Shown piece after piece: positions 35,007 through 43,411 of a DNA stretch of 64,000 nt. Source of the DNA: Oscillospiraceae bacterium. Its GTDB lineage: Bacteria; Bacillota; Clostridia; Oscillospirales; Ruminococcaceae. The stretch lies in NCBI GenBank assembly GCA_017438745.1, contig JAFRUS010000092.1:1-64000 (forward strand), written 5' to 3'. A model generated the notes under the pieces. That model searched no databases. It saw only the letters and a program-made list of their open reading frames with translations, and was not told the DNA's origin. The first letter of the stretch is position 1, and each line of letters starts with the position of its first letter. A program made the translations under genes and the position numbers.

Positions 35007-36419
35007 ATGGCAAACATCGAAAAATTTGCTGCCCCGATAACCAACCGCAACATCGTTCAGCCTGTGTCGGAACATAAATCGGCAGAGGCTGAACGTGTTG
35101 ATTTTCAGAATACACAAAAGGTTAAGCAGGCACCGGTCGAGTCGGAGCTTCTGAGACAGCATAACGGAGATATTCATAACCAGCGCGGACCGGCGATCTT
35201 TATGAATCTTCTCACAGATCCTCAGGTAACGGCAGGTTATATCCGAAACATCTACATGATGATGGATATAGTTGCTCTTCTGCCTATGCAGAACGGCTCG
35301 CTTACCGAGGAGATGCAGCAGCTGTTTGCCGAACTTAATCTTTTTCCGGAAGAGATCGCCGATGAAATGATCAATCAGGAAAATGCATCCACTGCTTTCA
35401 AGGGCGAGTTCTTTGATTTCCTGCGTGACGTTCTTGCAGAGAACAAAAGTCCGGAATTCAAGAAAGCCGTTATTTCCGTTCTGAAAGCTGTAAACAGCGA
35501 AAAGAGCAAGGCAGATATATTGCGTGCCCTTTCGGGAAGTTTTGAATTCCTTTCGACGCAGATGAAGCCGAACAAGGAGATCTCGGCAGCGCTTTTTAAA
35601 ATATCCGAGCGTATGCTCGATGACGACGCAGGGGAGCATTTCGGCGAACTGAAGTCAGATGCGCTTTCAGTTCTTACCGACGTTGAGCGAAGCGTTCTGT
35701 TCAATACGCAGACGGAACGTCTTACGGCCATGATACGCTACAATATCTCACGTTTCAACAACGATCCTGATTTTCTCACGTCCTCAGTAAACTATCTGAT
35801 GACGATGCTGAAAGAGGAAGACAAATCGGAATTTCTTCAGCTTCTTTACGATCATCTCGCATATTACGAGAACATCGACCGTGACAGTGAGCTTTCCGAT
35901 TCAAAGGTAATGAACATAATCACCGACATACTTCGCCTTCAGAGCGACAGTGAGGAGATAAAATCTCTCGGTGCGGAAAGCGTGGAGACCATAATTCACA
36001 GCATTCTGTCATCACCGAGCAACTTTACGCCGCTTCTCCACTACATTATTCCTGTGGAATATGAAGACGTTGCGGCATTTGCTGAGGTCTGGATCGATCC
36101 GGACGAGGAAAACGAGACCACCGGCAGCGACGCGCCGGAAAGACAGATACATATGCTCATCGTGTTCGACATGGACAATCTGGGCAAGATGGAGACTGAA
36201 CTTATGGTTCGCGACAGGAGCATCGATCTTACAGTTTACTGCTCCGATGATGTAAAGGGATATATTGAAAGCCTTTCAAAAGATCTGCGAAAAAGTGCCG
36301 ATTTTTCCGATTACCGCATAAACTCGGTAAATGTAAGAACACTTAAGGCACCGCGTTCGCTGGTCGATGTTTTTGAAGGACTTTCCGTCAAGAGGTCAGG
36401 GATCAATGTCAAAATCTAA
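35007..36419 (+). CDS. Second FliK-like protein (YlqG-type)
   Basis: 470 residues. The long helical middle is not recognised. The C-terminal part (about residues 370-460: IHMLIVFDMDNLGKMETELM, DRSIDLTVYCSDDVKGYI) has the strand pattern of the Flg_hook domain. The next gene encodes a free FlhB C-terminal domain, and the pair matches ylqG-ylqH of Bacillus, where both are of unknown function. The likely role is in export-substrate switching. ATG 35007 has AGAGGAT upstream. Confidence 0.7.
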   Translation: MANIEKFAAPITNRNIVQPVSEHKSAEAERVDFQNTQKVKQAPVESELLRQHNGDIHNQRGPAIFMNLLTDPQVTAGYIRNIYMMMDIVALLPMQNGSLTEEMQQLFAELNLFPEEIADEMINQENASTAFKGEFFDFLRDVLAENKSPEFKKAVISVLKAVNSEKSKADILRALSGSFEFLSTQMKPNKEISAALFKISERMLDDDAGEHFGELKSDALSVLTDVERSVLFNTQTERLTAMIRYNISRFNNDPDFLTSSVNYLMTMLKEEDKSEFLQLLYDHLAYYENIDRDSELSDSKVMNIITDILRLQSDSEEIKSLGAESVETIIHSILSSPSNFTPLLHYIIPVEYEDVAAFAEVWIDPDEENETTGSDAPERQIHMLIVFDMDNLGKMETELMVRDRSIDLTVYCSDDVKGYIESLSKDLRKSADFSDYRINSVNVRTLKAPRSLVDVFEGLSVKRSGINVKI

Positions 36420-36675
36420 TAGAAACAAGGCTGTTGCCTTAAAATACAACACAGACAAGGATCTTGCTCCGGTCATAATCGCGTCGGGGTACGGCGAGAT
36501 AGCCAACAAGATCATCGAGATAGCTGAACACAACGGCATTCCGGTTTACCGTGACGACAGTGCGGCTTCACTCATGTGCATGCTTGAGGTAGGAAGCACA
36601 GTGCCGCCGGAACTGTATGAAGTCGTTGCTGCCATCTATGCAAGGCTGCTTAAGGCGGCAAATGAAATGAAATGA
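36406..36675 (+). CDS. Free FlhB C-terminal domain protein (YlqH/FhlB type)
   Basis: 89 residues from ATG 36406, overlapping the previous gene by 14 bp. It aligns by eye with the part of FlhB after the NPTH site: NKAVALKYNTDKDLAPVIIA, IANKIIEIAEHNGIPVY, then PPELYEVVAAIYARLL. It has no membrane part. Such proteins can replace the cleaved FlhB fragment at the export gate. It overlaps the PilZ gene by 4 bp (ATGA). Confidence 0.88.
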   Translation: MSKSNRNKAVALKYNTDKDLAPVIIASGYGEIANKIIEIAEHNGIPVYRDDSAASLMCMLEVGSTVPPELYEVVAAIYARLLKAANEMK

Positions 36676-37358
36676 TCCTTCCGGTTCCCGGAGAGGAAAT
36701 ATCAGAAAAAACATTCAGGGGGACGGTTATGGGAATTAAGATCCCTAATGAATACGAAGGTTCCATCTGTGAGATAAAAACCACGGACAACACATTTATT
36801 ACAACTGCAAGAGTCTCTTCCCTGGCGTCTGACAAGGTAAAGGTCAGCGTAAAGAACAGGGCAGTGAAGTCGCTTGCATTCGGTACAAGAATAAAGATAA
36901 ACATAATAAACTCAAAACTCGGTTTCAGGGCTGTTGAGGGAAGCGTTTTCACCTATTCTTTCGGCGAGCTTACGATCACTGACGTTTACAGCATCGCGGA
37001 ATCGGAACGCAGAAAGTCCCTCCGCGTGTACATGAACACTTCCGCAAGAGCGGTCTTCGATTCCGAAATACCCGGAAAGAAGTCGCATGCCGAGATCATA
37101 GTTAAGGACATGAGCATAAACGGTGTGAAGTTTACGAGCAGACAGCATTTCGACATGGGAACGGATCTGCTGTTCACACTTGATCTCGGAAGAAGAAAGT
37201 ACATGGATATTAACTGTACCGTTATACGCCGCGGTTCTGAGTCAGGCAGCGAAGGACTGAGCTACATAGCACGTCTCGACAATCCTGCAGGCCGTGAGGA
37301 TGAGATCTGCTCATTCCTTCTCCAGAAACAGGGCGAACTTTATAATATGGCAAGATAG
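36672..37358 (+). CDS. PilZ-domain c-di-GMP effector (YcgR-like)
   Basis: 228 residues: an N-terminal YcgR-type beta domain and a C-terminal PilZ domain. Binding motifs are RRKSLR (RxxxR) and DMSINGV (DxSxxG). In motile bacteria YcgR binds c-di-GMP and slows the motor by contacting FliG/FliM or MotA. It is the last gene of the flagellar run and is followed by a strong terminator. Confidence 0.9.
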   Translation: MILPVPGEEISEKTFRGTVMGIKIPNEYEGSICEIKTTDNTFITTARVSSLASDKVKVSVKNRAVKSLAFGTRIKINIINSKLGFRAVEGSVFTYSFGELTITDVYSIAESERRKSLRVYMNTSARAVFDSEIPGKKSHAEIIVKDMSINGVKFTSRQHFDMGTDLLFTLDLGRRKYMDINCTVIRRGSESGSEGLSYIARLDNPAGREDEICSFLLQKQGELYNMAR

Positions 37359-37386
37359 AGCTGACCATTTTACGGTCAGCTTTTTT
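37359..37386 (+). terminator. Terminator of the flagellar operon
   Basis: AGCTGACC / GGTCAGCT form an 8-bp stem at 37359-37381, and the T-run overlaps the arm end (TTTTTT). Confidence 0.92.
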
Positions 37387-37426
37387 ATGTGCGCTGGCAG
37401 CTCTGATAACAATATTACCGTAAACA

Positions 37427-37466
37427 AAAGGCATATACACACCGGTTATGGTATGCATATGCCTTT
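37427..37466 (-). terminator. Terminator of the minus-strand flavodoxin-type gene
   Basis: AAAGGCATAT and ATATGCCTTT arms with further imperfect pairing inside. On the minus strand it is followed by TTTTGTTT. It lies just downstream of the gene ending at 37482. Confidence 0.7.
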
Positions 37467-37481
37467 AGAAATTGTATTCAG

Positions 37482-38963
37482 TTATTTACCTGTAACAGGT
37501 ACTGCCGGACGGAATGGCTGACCGTTCGGAAAACCAGGAGGAAATGGCGGCATTGCTCCGGCTGGAATATGATTAGGTCTGCCGTTAAAGCGTGGCTTCG
37601 TGTCATCTTCAGAGGCTGATGAACCTCTGGCTAATGCTTTCTGTCTTTCGATCACAGAAACGCCCTTGTTTTTTCTTCGTGGAGTAACGACCGGAAGTTC
37701 ATCAAGATGTTCGAGCAGCATTTTATAATGCATAATTCTTGATTCGCTGTCCTTCTGGGCCTCTTTTGCATTATCGATCCACTGTACAAAAGGATGAGGT
37801 TCAGGAATGTCGTAACATCCGATATTCTTAAAATATGTGAAATCTCCAGGACATCTGTTTCTGACTCTTGCAGCAACTGAAGCAAAACCATATCTTAAAC
37901 TGTTCTTTAAGAAACCGTTCTGAGGCATAATGTCGGAATTGAATGCAATAGTCATCTTGTCGTAAAGCTCAGTCATATCATTTTCGTTTCCGAGCGGACA
38001 GACATCGCTGAGGAAAGAACAGTTCAGGCCGTCAAATGTTTCGCAGTTCACTTTAAATTCATTGATGTCTTCACGGTCAGATTTATCATCCATAACAAAG
38101 AAATACGATTTGATAACTTCGTCCTCGATTCCGGAACGTCCAAGACTGGCGTGCCTTTCTATGAAAGTTTTGTAGCAGTTTCCGAGTGATCCGTAATGTA
38201 ATTCACCGAAATAAACAATCATATCGGTGTTAAGATACAGCTGCTCAAATGTTTTTTCCCAGTCGTCTTTAAAAATACAGTTCCTGTTACTGAAGCAGCA
38301 CTGACAGCCTGTACAGTGACGAATGTTTTTTTCTCTGAGAGTGATGATATCTGTTTCAAAGCCGCTGTTTTCAAAACGACGCTTTGCAGATTCGACCGCA
38401 TTCGAAACCTCAGCATTTTCTTTGCTGCAGGTATCGAATAAAACGACTTTTCCGTGTGATGCTGTATGCGGCATCGTTCTGTTAGTATAATAATCGGTTA
38501 AAGTTCTTGCGAATTTAAACCAGCAGAACAGTTCTTCGCGTCCTGCAGGTGAAAGAACCTCAGCGCTTTCAAGACTAAGGCTGTTTATGTATTTTAACTT
38601 GTTTCTTCTTGCCCAGATCTCAAATCTATTATGTGCAAGAGTATCTCCGATAAGACCGGAAGTTGAAATAAACGAAACAGCTTTGTCTTTTATGGAGTCA
38701 TAATATTTATCTGATAACTCATCAAGCAGCTCGCCCATATTGCTGTGAATATCAAAATGGAATATGGCACCAGTCATAATGATGAGATCAGACTCCTTTA
38801 TTGACTTTTCAATTTCCTCAGTTACTTTTCCGCTGAATGCCGGAACTATTTCGAATACATCCTCCTTAAGTATATCCTGAAACCATTTTTTCAGGAACAG
38901 AACTGTTTGCAGTGTGAGAGATAAGTTGTTTTTTGGTGAACTGTTAAGAACACTAATTTTCAT
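37482..38963 (-). CDS. Double flavodoxin-fold (FMN reductase-like) protein
   Basis: 493 residues, starting at the ATG at 38963, which has AGGAA 7 bp upstream; a more distal ATG at 39014 lacks a ribosome site. Domain 1 (residues 1-165) begins MKISVLNSSPKNNLSLTLQ, an FMN phosphate-binding loop. Domain 2 (about 170-400) has KVVLFDTCSKENAEVS and the CTGCQCCFSNRNC cysteine cluster seen in iron-sulfur flavoprotein or FMN reductase families. The C-terminus is Pro/Phe-rich (AGAMPPFPPGFPNGQPF) and probably disordered. A redox role is inferred; the substrate is unknown. It is a single-gene unit. Confidence 0.75.
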   Translation of the reverse strand: MKISVLNSSPKNNLSLTLQTVLFLKKWFQDILKEDVFEIVPAFSGKVTEEIEKSIKESDLIIMTGAIFHFDIHSNMGELLDELSDKYYDSIKDKAVSFISTSGLIGDTLAHNRFEIWARRNKLKYINSLSLESAEVLSPAGREELFCWFKFARTLTDYYTNRTMPHTASHGKVVLFDTCSKENAEVSNAVESAKRRFENSGFETDIITLREKNIRHCTGCQCCFSNRNCIFKDDWEKTFEQLYLNTDMIVYFGELHYGSLGNCYKTFIERHASLGRSGIEDEVIKSYFFVMDDKSDREDINEFKVNCETFDGLNCSFLSDVCPLGNENDMTELYDKMTIAFNSDIMPQNGFLKNSLRYGFASVAARVRNRCPGDFTYFKNIGCYDIPEPHPFVQWIDNAKEAQKDSESRIMHYKMLLEHLDELPVVTPRRKNKGVSVIERQKALARGSSASEDDTKPRFNGRPNHIPAGAMPPFPPGFPNGQPFRPAVPVTGK

Positions 38964-39194
38964 TAAAAATTTCCTGCTTTCTTCGCTTCTGGCGATTTTT
39001 TTGATCATACTCAAAATTATAACAGCAAAGCTGCTGACTTATAATAATCGTATGAAAAAATTGCCCCCAAATCCGAAGACTATTTTTCACTAATAATCAT
39101 ACAAATTCAATTATAGCACAGAAGTAGAAATTCTTCAAGGCAGAATTTCTAACAAATTATTTCTTTATCATTTTGCTTTTTTCGTTTACTGTAA

Positions 39195-39224
39195 TTGACA
39201 CACTGAACTGATGCATGATATAAT
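39195..39224 (+). promoter_or_regulatory. Sigma-A type promoter with nearby inverted repeat
   Basis: TTGACA at 39195-39200, an 18-bp spacer and TATAAT at 39219-39224. ATAATCATT overlapping the -10 is repeated inverted as AATGATTAT at 39239-39247, a possible operator. It drives the pseudouridine synthase gene. Confidence 0.7.
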
Positions 39225-39292
39225 CATTATAAGTGTCAAAATGATTATGCCGTGTCTGTTTTATGCAGGTCGCGGCCGAAAGGAATGATCGT

Positions 39293-40024
39293 ATGGAACT
39301 CATAAGACTGCAGAAGATCATCGCAGACAGCGGATACTGCTCACGCAGAAAGGCTGAGGAGTATATTTCGAGAGGTAAGGTAAAGGTGAACGGACATCCG
39401 GCGAAGCTCGGCGACAAGGCTGGCTTCAGGGATGAGATCACTGTATGCGGTGAAAGAATATACAGACCGAAAAAGAAGAACTTCATCTATCTCATGCTCA
39501 ACAAGCCGCGCGGCTATGTTACCACTGTATCGGACGAACTCGACAGAAAGTGCGTAATGGATCTTCTCGAAGGAGTGAACGAGCGTGTTTATCCGGTAGG
39601 AAGACTCGACAAGAACTCCGAAGGACTTCTTCTGTTTACAAACGACGGAAACTTCGCAAACAGCGTTATGCATCCGTCAAGACATCTTGCAAAGACATAC
39701 CGTGTAACTGTCCGTCCTGACATAACTGACGACCAGCTGGTAACAATGTCTTCAGGCATGGTGATCGACGGCCACAAGACCCAGCCGGCAGTTATCAATG
39801 TTCTCACAAAGGAACAGGGAAGAGTAGTGCTCCTCATAACCATCCACGAGGGCAGAAACCGCCAGATAAGAAAGATGTGCGAAGGCGTAGGCCTCGAGGT
39901 TGCACGACTCAGAAGAATAAGCGTGGGTCCTGTCAAGCTCGGAATGCTCAAACCGGGTACTTACCGTGAGCTGACAGCTGAGGAACTCAGGGCGATCAGA
40001 AACGCCTGCGGCGAAGATAAATAA
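39293..40024 (+). CDS. rRNA pseudouridine synthase, RsuA/RluB family
   Basis: 243 residues from ATG 39293, with AAAGGA upstream; an upstream ATG at 39263 has no ribosome site. An N-terminal S4 RNA-binding domain (LQKIIADSGYCSRRKAEEYI) precedes the catalytic domain with the LNKPRGY motif and GRLDKNSEGLLLFTND, where the Asp is the catalytic residue. The C-terminal HEGRNRQIRKM motif is also present. It modifies 23S or 16S rRNA uridine; RluB is likelier in Firmicutes. Confidence 0.93.
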   Translation: MELIRLQKIIADSGYCSRRKAEEYISRGKVKVNGHPAKLGDKAGFRDEITVCGERIYRPKKKNFIYLMLNKPRGYVTTVSDELDRKCVMDLLEGVNERVYPVGRLDKNSEGLLLFTNDGNFANSVMHPSRHLAKTYRVTVRPDITDDQLVTMSSGMVIDGHKTQPAVINVLTKEQGRVVLLITIHEGRNRQIRKMCEGVGLEVARLRRISVGPVKLGMLKPGTYRELTAEELRAIRNACGEDK

Positions 40025-40060
40025 AAGCAGTTTATGATAAAATATATGCTTCTATTGCTA

Positions 40061-40117
40061 TTGCAAAAAATAAAATAATATGTTATGATTATAATGTTTG
40101 GATCAATTTAATTGATC
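40061..40117 (+). promoter_or_regulatory. Promoter and palindromic operator before the carboxyltransferase genes
   Basis: TTGCAA at 40061-40066, a 17-bp spacer and TATGAT at 40084-40089. Just downstream lies the perfect palindrome GATCAATT-T-AATTGATC (40101-40117), placed where a repressor could block initiation or elongation. Confidence 0.6.
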
Positions 40118-40160
40118 ATCTGATTTCCAACATTTTAGTATCTCAGAAAGGGAATTTCAT

Positions 40161-41501
40161 ATGCAGACGGAGAAAAATTTAGACAGTGCGGCACGCAGAA
40201 GACTTGCGGCTCTGTTTGATGACGGCGCTTATACAGAAGTCGGCTCGTTATCAATGGAAAAGGATAGCCTTGCAAGTGTCATCACAGCATACGGTTACGT
40301 AAACGGTTCACTGGTTTATGCCTTCTCACAGGATAACACAGTAAACAGCGGTGCAGTCGGAACAGTTCATGCACAGAAGATCGCAAAGCTCTACTCACTT
40401 GCTGCAAAGACAGGCAGACCTGTAGTAGGCATCCACGATTCAAACGGTGCGTTCATTGACGGAACTGTTGATTCACTCAATGCTTACGGTGAAATGATCG
40501 GTACAGCAGCATCAGTTTCAGGGGTTGTTCCTCAGATCTCAGTTATCGCCGGAGTATGTGCAGGAAGTGCAGCGATGCTCGCATGTTCAGCAGATTTCGT
40601 GGTAATGACAAAGGACGCAGAACTCTATGTTGCTCCTAACGGCAAGAGCACAGCAGCAGATGCGGCAAAGGCTGGTACTGCAGCAGTTGTATGTGATGAC
40701 GACGATGCAGCGATAAGTGCGGCAAAGGAACTTTTAAGACTTATTCCTGAAAATAACCTTACAGCCGTTCCTGTTTATGAATACGAAGAAAATGCTTTTG
40801 CATCAGGAAATACTCTTTCTGATACAGTAAACAATACAGCAGATGCTGATTCTGTAACTGAGCTTTACGAAGGATTCGGCAAGGCTTCATACACAGCACT
40901 TGCAACAGTGGCCGGCTCTACAGCAGGTATAGTTGCCACAAACAAAACAAAGGACAAGCTCACAGCTGATGACTCTGCAAAGATCGCTCGTTTCGTAAGA
41001 ACATGCGACGCTTTCGGTATCCCTGTGATTACTTTTGTAGATACTGAAGGATTTGACGGTGAAGGCGAAGCTGCAGGCAGCGTAAGAAACATGACAATGC
41101 TCGCAGGTGCTTATGCTGAAGCTACAACTGCAAAGGTAACTCTCGTTACAGGCAAGGCTTACGGCCCTGCATTCGTAGCTCTCGCAAGCAAGGGCGCAAA
41201 CGCTGACTTCACATTTGCTTATGATAATGCAGTTATCTCACCTCTTGCTCCTGTTACAGCAGTAGAATTCCTCTGGCATGAAAAGCTTGCAGGCGCAGCA
41301 AACGCAGCTGCAAAGCGTGAGGAACTCGCAAAGGAATACATCGCAGAATATGCAACAGCTGAAAAGGCTGCTTACAGAAACGCTGTCGATGAAGTCATTT
41401 CACCTGCCCAGACAAGAACAAAGCTTGCCGAAGCTCTTGAAATACTTTCCGGCAAGAGAGTTTCACGTCTCCCTAAGAAGCACAACAATCTTCCACTTTA
41501 A
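40161..41501 (+). CDS. Biotin-dependent acyl-CoA carboxyltransferase subunit (12S/MmdA-like), divergent
   Basis: 446 residues, shorter than the usual about 510. It has two crotonase-like halves: N-terminal VGIHDSNGAFIDGTVDSLNA with VCAGSAAMLACSADFVVM, and C-terminal FGIPVITFVDTEGFDGEGEA with ITGKAYGPAFVALASKGANA-like sequence. These families move carboxyl between carboxybiotin and an acyl-CoA. The N-terminus lacks the usual long start. With the carrier and the OadA-like protein that follow, it gives the three parts of a soluble transcarboxylase. Substrate is not provable from sequence. Confidence 0.8.
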   Translation: MQTEKNLDSAARRRLAALFDDGAYTEVGSLSMEKDSLASVITAYGYVNGSLVYAFSQDNTVNSGAVGTVHAQKIAKLYSLAAKTGRPVVGIHDSNGAFIDGTVDSLNAYGEMIGTAASVSGVVPQISVIAGVCAGSAAMLACSADFVVMTKDAELYVAPNGKSTAADAAKAGTAAVVCDDDDAAISAAKELLRLIPENNLTAVPVYEYEENAFASGNTLSDTVNNTADADSVTELYEGFGKASYTALATVAGSTAGIVATNKTKDKLTADDSAKIARFVRTCDAFGIPVITFVDTEGFDGEGEAAGSVRNMTMLAGAYAEATTAKVTLVTGKAYGPAFVALASKGANADFTFAYDNAVISPLAPVTAVEFLWHEKLAGAANAAAKREELAKEYIAEYATAEKAAYRNAVDEVISPAQTRTKLAEALEILSGKRVSRLPKKHNNLPL

Positions 41502-41577
41502 AATAAATCATAAATTTTTACTGCGGCTTCGAATGATCCGGTTTTATTCCTGAAGCTGCGGGGAACTGGAGTTTTTT

Positions 41578-41949
41578 ATGAAAAGATTTAATATTACAGT
41601 AAACGGAAAAGCTTATGACGTTGCAGTAGAAGAGATCACAGACGGTTCTGCTCCTGTTCAGGCAGCAGCTCCTGCTCCGGCAGCAGCAAAGCCTGCAGCA
41701 CCAGCTCCTGCAGCTGCATCTGCAGCAGTTGGCGAAGGTACAAAGGTAACAGCTCCAATGCCTGGCAACATCCTCGACGTTAAGGTTAAGACAGGCGACA
41801 CAGTTACAAAGGGTCAGGTACTCATGGTTCTCGAAGCTATGAAGATGGAAAATGATATCGTTGCTCCTTGCGACGGTACTGTAACAAGCGTTATCGCAAA
41901 GAAGGGCGACACAGTAAACGCTTCAGACGCTCTCGCTACTATCAAGTAA
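41578..41949 (+). CDS. Biotin carboxyl carrier protein
   Basis: 123 residues. A short N-terminal part is followed by an Ala/Pro-rich flexible linker (about residues 25-55), then the biotinyl domain with EAMKMEND, where the Lys is the biotin attachment site. It is a separate carrier (1.3S-like) as in transcarboxylase and decarboxylase complexes. TGGAG site upstream of ATG 41578. Confidence 0.95.
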   Translation: MKRFNITVNGKAYDVAVEEITDGSAPVQAAAPAPAAAKPAAPAPAAASAAVGEGTKVTAPMPGNILDVKVKTGDTVTKGQVLMVLEAMKMENDIVAPCDGTVTSVIAKKGDTVNASDALATIK

Positions 41950-41971
41950 GCGGACGGAAAGGCGGTTCATT

Positions 41972-43372
41972 ATGGCAAAGAAAATTGGTATTACCGAAAC
42001 TGTGCTCCGTGACGCACATCAGTCACTTCTTGCTACACGTATGCCTATCGAGGACATGCTTCCTATCCTCGACAAGATGGATAAGGTTGGCTACCATTCA
42101 ATCGAATGCTGGGGCGGCGCTACTTTCGACTCATGCCTCCGCTTCCTCGATGAAGACCCATGGGAAAGACTTCGTATTTTAAGAAAGAATCTTCCTAACA
42201 CAAAGCTCCAGATGCTCTTCAGAGGCCAGAACATGCTTGGTTACCGTCACTACGCTGATGACGTTGTTGAATACTTCGTTCAGAAGATCGTAGCAAACGG
42301 TATGGATATCATCAGAATATTCGATGCCTTAAACGACATCAGAAATCTCGAAACAGCTATCAAGGCTACAAGAAAGGAAGGCGGCCACGCTCAGGTTGCC
42401 ATCTCCTACACAACAGGTGACGTTTTCACAAACGAATACTACGTAAACTACGCTAAGCAGATAGAAGAAGCAGGCGCACACTCCATCTGTCTCAAGGACA
42501 TGGCTGCTCTTCTCACACCATACAGAGCTGAAGAACTCATCGCTGACCTCAAGAAGGCAGTAAGCATTCCTGTACAGCTCCACACCCACTACACATCAGG
42601 TCTTGCATCAATGTGTCTCCTCAAGGCAGTTGAATCTGGATGCGACTACATCGATACAGCAATGTCACCGCTTGCAAACGGTACATCACACGCTCCTACA
42701 GAATCAATGGTAGCTGCATTCCAGGGCACAGAATACGACACAGGCCTTGATCTTAAGCTTTTAAGCGAGATCCGTGAATACTTCATGGGACTCAGAAAGA
42801 AATATATTGACTGCGGTCTTATCGATCCTAAGATGCTCGCAGTTGATGCAAAGGCTCTTATTTATCAGGTACCTGGCGGTATGCTTTCAAACCTCCTTTC
42901 ACAGCTCAAGCAGGCTGGCAAGGAAGAAAAGCTTACAGAAGTGCTTGAAGAAGTTCCGCGTGTCAGAAAAGATGCCGGAAGCATCCCGCTCGTTACACCT
43001 TCATCACAGATCATCGGTACACAGGCTGTGTTCAACGTAATCACAGGCGAACGCTACAAGACAGTTACAAAGGAATTCAAGGGCGTTGTAAGAGGCGAAT
43101 ACGGCAAGACACCTATTCCGATCGATCCTGAATTCAGAAAGAAGATAATCGGTGACGCAGAACCGATCGAATGCCGTCCTGCAGACCTTCTCAAGTCAGA
43201 ACTTGACACTATCCGTGAAGAATGCGCTGAATGGGTAGAACAGGAAGAAGACGTTCTCAGCTACGCTCAGTTCGGTCAGGTCGCTGTAAAGTTCTTCGAA
43301 AAGAGAAGAAACAAAAAGTACGGCGTTGACGGAAAGAATTCAGACAAGGAAAAGAAGATACACGCAGTCTGA
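41972..43372 (+). CDS. Oxaloacetate decarboxylase alpha / transcarboxylase 5S-type carboxyltransferase
   Basis: 466 residues, corresponding to the OadA/PycB carboxyltransferase without the C-terminal biotinyl domain, which is supplied by the preceding gene. The HMGL-like barrel shows TVLRDAHQSLLATRM (metal Asp), IECWGGATFD, the active-site Lys in SICLKDMAALL, and HTHYTSG metal histidines. It moves carboxyl between pyruvate/oxaloacetate and biotin. No membrane beta subunit (OadB/MmdB) lies nearby, so sodium-pump action is unlikely from this locus. Confidence 0.9.
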   Translation: MAKKIGITETVLRDAHQSLLATRMPIEDMLPILDKMDKVGYHSIECWGGATFDSCLRFLDEDPWERLRILRKNLPNTKLQMLFRGQNMLGYRHYADDVVEYFVQKIVANGMDIIRIFDALNDIRNLETAIKATRKEGGHAQVAISYTTGDVFTNEYYVNYAKQIEEAGAHSICLKDMAALLTPYRAEELIADLKKAVSIPVQLHTHYTSGLASMCLLKAVESGCDYIDTAMSPLANGTSHAPTESMVAAFQGTEYDTGLDLKLLSEIREYFMGLRKKYIDCGLIDPKMLAVDAKALIYQVPGGMLSNLLSQLKQAGKEEKLTEVLEEVPRVRKDAGSIPLVTPSSQIIGTQAVFNVITGERYKTVTKEFKGVVRGEYGKTPIPIDPEFRKKIIGDAEPIECRPADLLKSELDTIREECAEWVEQEEDVLSYAQFGQVAVKFFEKRRNKKYGVDGKNSDKEKKIHAV

Positions 43373-43411
43373 TAATATCCGTTCTCAGTGACATAAAGGA
43401 GGTCATAAACA

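Noticed and set aside
43373..43411. SAM or other methionine riboswitch before metA
   Set aside because: Only 39 bp separate metA from the upstream gene, too short for a riboswitch aptamer and expression platform.
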